Assembly (NCBI GenBank): GCA_037892935.1
Contig: JAYXKI010000001.1
Coordinates: forward strand, 2,542,001-2,606,000
Source: Phlebopus portentosus
Taxonomy: Eukaryota; Basidiomycota; Agaricomycetes; Boletales; Boletinellaceae
Length of the DNA stretch: 64,000 nt
Direction: 5' to 3'
The translations under genes and the position numbers were made by a program. Of this stretch, positions 23,973-33,491 are shown one piece after another; positions within the stretch are counted from its first letter, which is position 1; each line of letters opens with the position of its first letter. Under the pieces are notes generated by a model. It saw only the letters and a program-made list of their open reading frames with translations, was not told the origin of the DNA and searched no databases.

Positions 23973-26900
23973 CTAAGATACTCTGCGCCGTGAAGAAGAT
24001 CGTCGAGGATCAGTCACATCGTCAACAGATCGGACATCTAAGACTGTCCGTAAACCGTGATATCGTGAGAGGTCGTAGGCTTCCGAGCGAGCGATACCCG
24101 CTGTATCGTTTGGAAGCCATATGGTTGGCAAAGGCGCAATTAGTTCGGGAGCGTATAGAATCCCTGCCATTTCTTCAGCATGATCCGCAAAAGGCAAATG
24201 CGGAAGATGAGGAGGTGCATCAGGGTGCGTGCGAGCTGCGCGATCCGTTGCTACAAGATCGTCGAGAGACTCAGTTTCTGATTGGGATCAACGATTATAA
24301 GCTGGTCCACAATTCTACATGAGATTAAGAAGGCCTACCGAGTGGAACGGCGCCTCGTGCCTGATGAGGAGTTGGCATGACCGCTAGAGTCAGAGACATC
24401 ATTTCCAGTACCGATGAAAGTGATCCTCGGCTCCGCATTCGCGGTGCACTGACGAGACTGGCAGCTTCCGATTCTCGTTGGTCTTCGTTTCTTGCGCGAT
24501 CTTCGAAGCGATTCAAAGAATTCAGAGTCACAGCGCTGAGAGATTTCCTGCTTGGCTTTCTCAATTTCCAGAAAGCATAGAGTTCAACTGCAAAAATCAT
24601 AGCAACGCCGAAGCCAATGAGGACGCCGCCCTCGGTCCACAAGCGCCTTGACAAGAATATAAGTCCCAGAAGAATCGGCTGAAACGATACGACGGATGCG
24701 AAGCGCTTAAGTAGCCATATCTGGAGAAGACCACCGGTCTGAGGTTGTGTACGACCATAAACGTAACCGACCAAGAAGCGATGTGCTATACACGGGTCGT
24801 CAGAATAGAGGTTAAACGTAATGCGAAGCTTCGTTCCGTACCTACGATCGTCAGAAGCAATAACAATACAACCGCAGGACCAATGAGGGGAAAGATGAAC
24901 GAAAACATTGAGGCAAGTATGACCGCAAGAATGCAGCAAGCTGTTCCATACGTAGGATCGTAGGTTCTCGGGTACAAAGCTGCAGAGTTTCGTCAGAGCA
25001 GGGCTATTGCGAGAGATGACTTGCTTACCTCGAAACCTCTGCCGGGGAGTAATAGCGTGTCGCTCATGTGAAAGAACGTCCACGAGTCTTACGGGCTGAA
25101 GTAGCAATAATCCCGGAGCTATTATGGCTACATTGATGACCAAAGCCAGGAAGAATGCGGACATATAAATAGATCCATTTGCAACAGTGCTGGATCGCGA
25201 AAAGCCAGTAGCAAAAGCATCAATAGCGAATACTACAGCACCGACTGCTGTAAACCACATCGCGCCAATTATGCAAAGGATCAAGAAGGTTGCCTTGTAA
25301 GTTGTTAGTTGAGCAGATACCACGGAAATATCGCCAATGGACCTCGAGGTATCTGTAACAATCATTGAGTAAAAATGATGATGAGTAAAAAGTCGATAAT
25401 GTACATTTCACTGTCCCTATCGCTGCAAAAAAGAACAGAGTGGCTACAATCGCTGGGACAAGTGTGGTAGCAATTCCCGGTCCCCACTTATCTTCGTCCT
25501 CGATGAACGTCTCAAATAAGGGAAGATAGTGGGCAACGTTTGGTGCAGTGGCAGCTACGAGTCCAGCGACAGCGATCACTAGAAGGTTAAAGTTTCGTAA
25601 GAGACACGATTGACACGAGGAAAAATCAACTCACACCCTGCTCCCAGTAAGATACTGACCATTACAACAAAAGACCAGAAAATAAATTTCTTCTCTAGTC
25701 TCCGCTGATGTTGCAACTCATCCCATAAAATATCATCCTTTGAGCGACCCTCGATTAGCTCAATATTTGGTATGAAGTGCAGCCCGCGACCTGTAATTAG
25801 CCAGCCTTTAATCCGTAATCCGTCCGCAATGTCATTGTAGCAATTATTTTGTTCATCCGAAATCTCGATGTTGATCTGCTTGAGGCGAGTTCGCCATTCA
25901 CGAATGGAGGCATATACGGACCCCAAATAGTCATGATCCACGCCAGAACGTGGCCGAACAAACGGCCCTTGAGTCTGTAATCGTAAATGAAGTGGCACGT
26001 GTCCCTCACTTTGCGTTTCATCAGCTGGAGCACGCCTAGGAAAGGTCTCGCGTCTCTCCGTGGGGTATCGTTGCTGGGTGTTACGCATCCTGCCGCTGTC
26101 CTCAGCACCAGAGTCTGGCCCCGCAGAAGAGTCGTAACGCATCGAGGAATCAACGAGTTCAAAGTCGTCATCCATCTTCGAAACCCCTCGTGAGGATGCT
26201 TCTAAATCCGCTTCGTTCCCCGAAGAAGGATCCGTGCCATGATTCGGTCCATATGCTGGCATGGCGACCGGTTCAAGCTCTCCTTGATTCAAGGTGACAC
26301 GGCTTCCGATAGGCAAAGGAATATCGCCGTGATCACTGCTGAATTCTTGGAAACGACTTCCGACTATTCTTGAGCGAACACTATCGCCGAATGAGGGACC
26401 TTCTGTGGTCGTATCATCTCCGGACTGAGAATAAATACGGCCCCCACTTATACCTCGTAGACTTCGTAGTTTGTAATATTGAGAAGGGGCGACGTAAGAC
26501 GTCGGTGCTGCGGAAGAAGAACTCCGAGTCTGGCGTCCCCGCCGGCTTCGAGTCTGATGGAGAAATAGATCTTTTCAACCAGATGCAAGCTTGAGGAAGT
26601 ATAGCTCCACATACGCTATATCCTGCAAGTGCCCTTGGTCTACTTATGTGCAGTCTTGTACTGTTCTCTTCCGGAGGTAATGGCAGATCTGCTACAGAAG
26701 GGTCTGGCGTTGTGACTCGGAAGGATGATATGTATCGAGCTTCGGCTACTTCAAGCTGTTCAAGTATATGATCACGCTCGCGAATCAATGTAGGAAGTGT
26801 ACCAGTATCTCTGGTTATATAGGATAAGTACGATTGCCACGAGAGTGGTCGGAATCGTTAAACTCACCCAATGGAGAACAGACTCCGGATGTCGACTTCA

Positions 26901-28376
26901 AGTGCCTGCTTTTCTTCGTGACTTAACGTTCGATCGTCTCGCCTTCGATCCCTGTGGCTCGTAGTCCGCGCTCGATGTCCCGACCCAATTCCAGTCATGG
27001 CTCCACTTGTGGTTAGTCCGCCGTTTTGATCAAGCGACGAGCTCAGTCCTATTTTCATAATGAAATCCTTGATACGCTTTTCACCCCGACCGACAAAACC
27101 AGGAGCATTGTCGGCACTGAGCCAACCCAACTCTAGTCCTTCGCAATGAATTTCTAGCCAACGCCTGCGATAGTTCACCAGCTTCGTAAACTCCCTCACA
27201 AGCTTAATCAAGGCTGGGAGCATGCCAAGTACCAGGACAATGACAGTCAGGATAATTAGACGCGTCTTGATATTGGAAGTGACATCTGTTCCATTTGCGA
27301 TAGCTCTGGAAGCAATCGCATTTGTCGTTGAAATATCATTATCTTCCAGAAGTTGCAGGAGACGGAGGACGCTGAGATCTTGAAGTGTGGAATATAATCC
27401 ACCGAACGAAGCTTGCGGAACCGACTTTTCCAAGCACGGAGTATCGATGAGGTATAACGGAAGTGCACCTGCGAGCGCAACGAACGACCATGCAAGTACG
27501 ATTAGGAAGCATGTCCACAATACTCTCTGGGTCAGTTGTCCATCAGACGGCATGTTTGCAGCTGCTCCTGGACTAGCTAGCTCAGACTCGTCGGGCATTG
27601 ACGGTACGAATGGTACGTGGGGAAACAGAAACGCCCAGAGAGTATTCCGTAATGGCTGAGGTCGAAGGCTAAAAATATCTCACTGGCGTTAAACGGTGAT
27701 TAAGCTACGAATAGTGTGTGCAACCACGTACTCTTGAGGGGGAAACCATTCTCGGACAGAATACACTTGTCGAAAGCGCGGCCGCAGAATAGCAAAAACA
27801 AGCTAGTGGAATGAGATAGAACCGCCGCACGGACTCTGAGAACAAGAAGCTTACCCAGATTATCAATCCTATAGCACTGGGTATAATAAGAGTAGATATC
27901 AAGCCGACGGCAGATACGTCCAAACCATCACCAATGCAGACGGGTTGGCCAGCTGCAGAGATAGAACCCACATTCCCGACTGCAGTTTGCGAAATGAGGA
28001 CAGCAGATGAGGTCGTAATAGTCGTGGGCATGAAAGTCGTGAACGTTGTAGAAGGAGACGAAACTATAGAGGATATAGACGTAACAATAGTAATAGAAAC
28101 GAATGAAGAAGAGACACCAGATTGTCCAATATTAGTTCCAGTAGAAGGCGAGGTAGCTACACCGGTCGAGCCTGAATTTGAACCGGGTATATTAGACATA
28201 GTAGACGACAACGTCGACCCGTGCGAGTGGGGTTGTGAACCAGAGGTCGCGGTTGTGTGACCCGCGGTAGAATGCGACTGCGTTGGAAGGAAAGTTGAAT
28301 CGCTGCTGGTGGTCCACCGTGGATCAACGCGCCTGATGGGCCAACCCTGCTCGCGCACCGCGAGGCTGTCTACCAT
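23973..28376 (-). CDS. Divergent CSC1/OSCA/TMEM63-like multi-pass membrane protein
   Basis: The protein begins with about 130 Ser/Thr/Gly-rich residues after MVDSLAVREQGWPIRRVDPR, then a first membrane helix (GLISTLIIPSAIGLIIWVSF) and a short arginine-rich loop (RPRFRQVYSVREWFPPQ). Further helices include TCFLIVLAWSFVALAGALPL and LIILTVIVLVLGMLPALIKL. A long cytosolic region contains LEIHCEGLELGWLSADNAPG and GRGEKRIKDFIMKIG. The C-terminal membrane core contains MSAFFLALVINVAIIAPGLL, FSFIFPLIGPAVVLLLLLTI and RFLVGYVYGRTQPQTGGLLQ. This core and the N-terminal layout resemble CSC1/OSCA-type calcium-permeable stress-gated channels, and the last segment is the clearest match. The tail at 23973-24197 is hydrophilic. 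Ten or more introns are present. The family call is moderately sure; channel activity is inference. Confidence 0.68.
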
Positions 28377-28950
28377 GGTGCTCGTACCACACAGCGCAAG
28401 GGAGAGCGCTTCGCGGGAAAGGAAAAGGAGACGAGACCAGTAGCGATAGAGTATGCTTGAACAGTTGTCGGCAGTGGGAGCACTAGTACTATACTATAGT
28501 GTCACAGTGAGGAAAGAAGGCGCAGTACGTATATTGAGTAAATATTAATTATTGCAGGGATCCGCCCACGTGTTGGTGACGTCTGTTCCTTTTTGAGTTG
28601 GCCATCATACATTCACTCTTCTCGGCCTCGATAGCAACCAGCACCACGCTGAATATATACTCGCGGAGATCAACAATATTGCTCTGCATAAAGGTGGAAG
28701 GAAGAGTGAAGGAGTAGGAGTCAGGACCCGGTTATTTGCCTCCGGTACGGTACCAACTAAGAGCAACTGATCAGCGTGTTTCGTAATAGGTATTCAAATT
28801 TGAATTTGCATCGATCGATCGTAAAGGTTATATTGTAAAATATGGGTTTATGTAGTACAGGATTTGTGGTAAAGAAGTTATCTGGAAAAGTATTGGGGAA
28901 AAAAAAGTTCCATGAGTTTAGAAGAGAAAAATCCCGTCCGAAAAAAACCC
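28377..28950. other. Intergenic region upstream of the CSC1-like gene, with palindromes
   Basis: No gene is seen. The stretch contains a CACGTG E-box near 28566, the repeat-like GGTACGGTACC near 28746, a 14-base palindrome ATTCAAATTTGAAT at 28792-28805 and CGATCGATCG at 28812-28821. The A/T-rich end borders the decayed LINE fragment. Confidence 0.5.
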
Positions 28951-29271
28951 CTAAGGTGGCTCGAATATTAGTTTGAAGAACTTGCAGTAGGTCTCATCCG
29001 AGTTGTCAAAGACGTCTGCCGGGTTTGGCTGGAGGCGGTGGAGGAGGAATGTTTCGTATAGCAGGTCACGATAGAGGGCGCATTCCGTTATGCGATGGGT
29101 AACCGTATCGGGTTTATGGCAGCGGGTACATCGAGGCGATGGGCGTAATTTGATGCGGTGTAGAGTAGTGTTTGTCGCAGCCACATTCACCATAGCCCTG
29201 AGGTGCGCTGTTTCAGCCGCGCGTGGCCAGGGCCGACCTCGCACAGACACAGGAATTACTAATATTACTAA
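28951..29271 (-). mobile_element. Decayed non-LTR (LINE) retrotransposon fragment, C-terminal end of ORF2
   Basis: A minus-strand frame ending at 28951 encodes RGRPWPRAAETAHLRAMVNV, AATNTTLHRIKLRPSPRCTR, and then a Cys/His cluster C-x2-C-x7-H-x4-C (CTRCHKPDTVTHRITEC), followed by ALYRDLLYETFLLHRL. This arrangement is the zinc-binding tail (zf-RVT type) found after the reverse transcriptase and RNase H domains of fungal LINE elements. No reverse transcriptase motif lies upstream: the same frame continues to 29511 as AT-rich hydrophobic sequence that looks non-coding. The copy is therefore a short relic without mobility. No clear poly-A tail or target-site duplication was found. Confidence 0.6.
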
Positions 29272-29565
29272 TATTGGATCAGTCGTTAAATTCACTAAAA
29301 TATTAATGTAGTCGTAAGTCAGATAATCTGAGTCGAGGACTAGAATATACGTTATGCATGTAAGTAATCGTGAAGTGGAAAAAACAGTTGCCATGCTTGA
29401 TACAAAAGATTGCAAGTATGAGAAGGAGAACAGAAAGCAGATCATGCAATAATAGCATGGACGAATAATGGTAACAAGTATGTATCGTGATACACTCAAT
29501 CGCACGTGCAAATGGACAAGAAAAGCACATGTGTGAAATAATAGAAAATATCCTTCCCGACCATC
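29272..29565. other. AT-rich spacer downstream of Vta1
   Basis: AT-rich sequence with a short direct repeat (ACTAATATT twice near 29258-29275). It is continuous with the LINE fragment, has no supported gene, and probably includes the 3' flank of the vta1 gene. Confidence 0.4.
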
Positions 29566-31538
29566 CTACCTATCTCCCAGTAACGCAAGCGCAGCACGGA
29601 GTTCCTTGCGAGCTTGCTCTGCATCCTCGTATTCCAGCGCAGAGATCGCAAAACGACAATGCTTCTGCGCCTTTGAAATTAACGCAGGCGTTAATTCGAA
29701 TGGCGGAGGTGGTTCAGGTATATAGCGAGTCGGCGGGGAAGGTGGCTTAGGCGCATAGTTCCCTACGTGTGGGGAGGACACCGGATTATTGATAGAAGCG
29801 GGAGGGAGCCCAGTCATCGTCGACAAACTTGGCGAGCCATTGGTCCTGCCAAGGTTCGGTGATCTCAACGTGGATGTTGGTGGGAAGCTCGAACTATTGG
29901 GGGAGACTGGCGGAGGAGGATAAACAGGATATGACTGTGGATTAATAGAGCCGGGTGGGGTGTTCCGAGTCGAGACGCTTGAGCGTCTCTCGTTAGAAAT
30001 AGAGGAGACAGGAGGAGCTGGAGGCGGCGGAGGAGGAGGAGCCGATGGTTGTAAGGAATTCCGTCTAGGACGCGGTGGAAAGTTGCGAGGAGCTCCTGAC
30101 GCACCTGGCGGGGAGCTACCCGGCTTTGGGACCACGTCCATCGGTGGGGAAGATCCTGACCTCGGTCTTCCGGACGGCTTCCTGAAACCCTGGTGTGGAG
30201 ATCCTTCAGGACTTGTATGCGATGATCCAGATGGAGATGAGTCAGGTAGCGGCGCCATTGTCGGGTCCGGCCTTACGAAAGATGATGCTCCGGATACAAT
30301 GCTATGTGGCTGCGCCGCAGGCGCGTAGTTGGAGTAGGGGGTCGAAACCACCGGTTCACGGCGTTTGACATCGGGTGAAGGTGGAGGAGACCCATCAGTG
30401 GACGAGAGACCGCCTACGACAGAAGGAGAGAAGTGGACCTTCTTTGTGGTGTCAGAACCTGTTGGTCCTCGACCTTGATCCGTCGGATAATTCTGAGGTC
30501 CACTGGTTGGTTGCGATGCGTCTGCATCTAATGCCGCGTTCCAGCGATTGATTGCGTTTGCAAATGCTAATTTGGTCGTCGCTGAAGACGTTGGGCCAAA
30601 AGTTTCGGATCCTGGCGTTGCAACGGTGCTCCAAGTGCCAGAGTCCTGAATCTCACTCTGTGGAACTTCAACGGAGCCCGGACGCTGATTTAGTGCGGAC
30701 GGAGGCGTCCGGTAGGGCATGTTCGCTGAACTTGCTTCTGTAGGAAGTACGGCAGGTGGGGCACCAGCAGGAGAACGATCAGTAGGAGTGATTGTGCCGT
30801 CATTCTCCTGGGCTGCTCCGCGCGCTGGCTGGCGACCTTCCCGGAAAGCTTTCGCAATCTCAGATGCTTTCCATTTTGCATATCGTACTTTCTCTTCGTT
30901 CTAAGTGATAAACATGAGATGATTGATAGAAAAGAGTAATGGAGATGGTTGCTCACGACTTCAGCATTATTGGACTTCTCAAAGACTCTCAGCAGCTCCA
31001 GGAAGTTAGCAGCTGCCAGAAATTTCTTTGCTGTTGATCTGCAGGATAGTGGTCAATACTGATGATATACTGTTCAATGACAATTCTTACCGGGATAGTT
31101 CGCCTCTACGATCCTCGTTGTCTGCTAGTGCGAAGACCTTTAGTGCAAAGTTTTCAACATACGCGGCACCGGCGGCTTCGTGCTCGATAGCGTCATTCCC
31201 TTCTAACTCTTTCTTCATCTGAAACACCAGTTCAAATCAAATATCTCGGAAATCGAGCAATTGCATTACTCACTTCTTCAAGTAGGGTGATCAATGCGAA
31301 TAGGTAATCCCTAGCTCCAACTTCATGAGACTTAAGGTCCAACCCCAGCTGGGCAGCGTAATATGTACCTAAGTAACGCGTCAAAAAGGGGTTCAAACCA
31401 CATTAGCGTGCACGTACACCAGTAAGCCATGACAGGATCCTTCTGTCGGAGTTCGTCAGCGCGCTGAATGTAGGAAGATATTGCCTTGAGGCTTGAAGGT
31501 AGCGGAGGTAACACATCCGAGAGCTTTTTCGATGTCAT
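29566..31538 (-). CDS. vta1: Vta1, Vps4 activator of the ESCRT machinery
   Basis: Vta1 binds the AAA ATPase Vps4, stimulates its assembly and promotes ESCRT-III disassembly at endosomes. The N-terminus contains LPPLPSSLKAISSYIQRADE, RQKDPVMAYWCTYYAAQLGL, EVGARDYLFALITLLEEMKK and ENFALKVFALADNEDR, matching the tandem MIT-like N-terminal domain. A Pro/Ser-rich linker of about 250 residues follows, with polyproline such as APPPPPPPAPP. The C-terminal VSL dimerisation domain that contacts Vps4 reads LTPALISKAQKHCRFAISAL and YEDAEQARKELRAALALL. The ATG at 31536-31538 gives the family N-terminus. About six introns crowd the 5' half; the linker and VSL domain form one long exon, 29566-30720 or slightly more. 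The linker is longer than in yeast. Confidence 0.93.
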
Positions 31539-32403
31539 GATGAAGGTAGTCCAGAGAAATTTTGAAGTTGGTGCTCTATCCTCACTACGCGTTTAGAGAG
31601 TCACGTGAAAGATGGAAGGGGAATTCCTCCTAGGCAAAAATAGTATCTGAGGCAAGAAATACAAGATAGTTATGAACGAACGTCTGGGGCGACTAGCGCA
31701 CTTTATTGAAGCTCCCAAAGTTGCAAGCGTTCTTTATACTGTATTCAGAATCTGAATAAACTGGCCCCACACCCATCTGTAAAGCTGTCCACTGACTTTC
31801 TCTACGTTTCTGTTTCTGTTCCGGAGTTCATTCTTCCTGTGCCATGCTGGTTACACGTTGTAAGCAGTTCAGTTCAAGACAACTCACTTCGGGCCCTCGT
31901 CAAAAGAAAACCGCCCAACCATTTTTGATCGATTTATGCGTGACGGGTTGCAGGCGCAGATGCATCATTGCAGTGCGTATCGGTCATATATCTTGCACCA
32001 CCGCATCCCATGCGTGATCCTGCGTTTCTCGAAAGCTCCGTCCGCTCTTACCCGCATCGATCGCTGATGAACATCAGATAACGCACTCCGCGCAGGCCAT
32101 ACTGTTTTTGATTTTTTCTGAAACGATCAAATTCGATGTACATTGCATATGGCGATGTCCGATGCCTTATGTTTTCTTTAACGGGGCACAGCAATCATCG
32201 ATTCATTCTAATAAATATTGGAGCAGACGCCGGTCAGGCGGTTGCCGGCTATAGCGTGTGCAATCAACCTGGCAGGTAGCTATACAAACATTTGCTTCAA
32301 AGAAGACGACAAAAGGCATGTTGGGCTGTACAGATGTGTAAATGAATGGTAAAGGTACAAAGGCATAGGGCGCGGAAAGTTACAGGACAGACGGCAAATA
32401 CCA
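31539..32403. other. Intergenic region without a visible gene
   Basis: 865 bases with no reading frame that looks coding on either strand. It covers the vta1 promoter and the 3' flank of the small minus-strand gene. No RNA gene, repeat or element was recognised. Confidence 0.5.
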
Positions 32404-32829
32404 TCAATCTGTTGGATGGAAGCACCCATTCATGAATGCTTCTTCTTCCTGCAGCATTGATTTCGCTCTGCACTGGTCTATCAGAGAACGATCTTCCTGC
32501 AGGTGGCGAGGGGGTACGTGGATGGGTGGGTACGATATTATGGCTGCAGGCCGGTCCTGCAGTGGGTTCAGTTCCAGTGGAATCGGCAAGAAGTCGTCGT
32601 CCTCACAGGCAATCAATCCAAGCCAGTCTGCGTTCGTCGATCACTTCGACTTCTTGTCCGCGTTCCTCGACGAGGTTCTCTCTGACTTGGTCCGTGCTTG
32701 CGCTTGTTGCTCGACCTTCCGACGTGATTCGGTCCAGAGACGAAGCGTATACTCATGCAACGACCGTGAATAATTGGCCAGCGACTGATTAATGGTGTCT
32801 ATGTTGTGTCTGGCTGTAGAGTCAGCCAT
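32404..32829 (-). CDS. Small unknown protein, frame interrupted by one in-frame TGA
   Basis: From ATG 32829 the minus strand encodes 62 codons (MADSTARHNIDTINQSLANY, then a charged helical stretch RLWTESRRKVEQQAQARTKS) ending ADKKSK at TGA 32641-32643. The same frame then continues open for 82 codons: STNADWLGLIACEDDDFLPI, PLELNPLQDRPAAIISYPPI, and so on to CFHPTD and a TGA at 32404. The second part looks like protein: acidic cluster, proline-rich middle, helical end. I tested GT-AG introns across the TGA by eye. None with consensus ends keeps the frame; the only in-frame candidates use poor donors (GTCGGA or GTCGAG). It could be a readthrough gene, a nonsense allele, a sequencing error or a mis-modelled intron. 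Function is unknown. Confidence 0.45.
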
Positions 32830-33491
32830 ATCGAACGAAGCTTATCGCGTATAGCTGAGCGCGAAGAGGAGAGGGGGGGGATGAGGGACGAAAGGACTGT
32901 CGAAGGCACACAATAATTTAGGAGACTCTGAGCGAGCTGCGAGATTTATTCAGCTCACATGCCGGATTGACGGCCCCACTAGTAATCCTCGGCTGAGAGG
33001 CATGATTGAGGCTCAAATTCTCTCGGCATGCCGTTCTCCATCTCAAATGTGGAAAATAAAGCATACCACATGATACTTCTAACTCATTCAAGTTCTACGA
33101 GCGCAGACCCATTCCAGAAATTAGAAGTCACCTTCATGCATAATACAATACACAAGCGGGGCAACGTCTCCACGACCCCAGTTTACAGAATTATTATTAA
33201 CACTGCCAGAGAAGCAATATTCTAAACTTCCGGCACAGTTCCTTTTTTTATGTTCTCTAATTCCGCGACGGAGACTTTACCGAGGCGGGTTTGATGCGGT
33301 GACCTCGCCTTGCCTTACAAATAAATCACTTAAAGACCTTGGCACAAACAAAGACAAACTTCAAACGTCTATAACATAACGATGACGTAGGCCGATCAGG
33401 TCATATTGAGTACTTATAAACCTTCTCACTGTTGTCCATATAAAGAAATAGACATCGAAAAAATCACATCGTCCACTGTCCTACCCTACTA
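32830..33491. other. Intergenic region between the small unknown gene and sly1
   Basis: 662 bases without a supported gene. It includes a G-run (GAGGGGGGGGATGAGG) near 32870-32886 in the promoter of the small gene, and AT-rich sequence toward the sly1 stop codon. Confidence 0.5.

Noticed and set aside
32432..32773. 113-codon plus-strand frame opposite the TGA-split gene
   Set aside because: Its Ser/Cys-rich composition with scattered Arg looks antisense; the minus-strand product is more protein-like.
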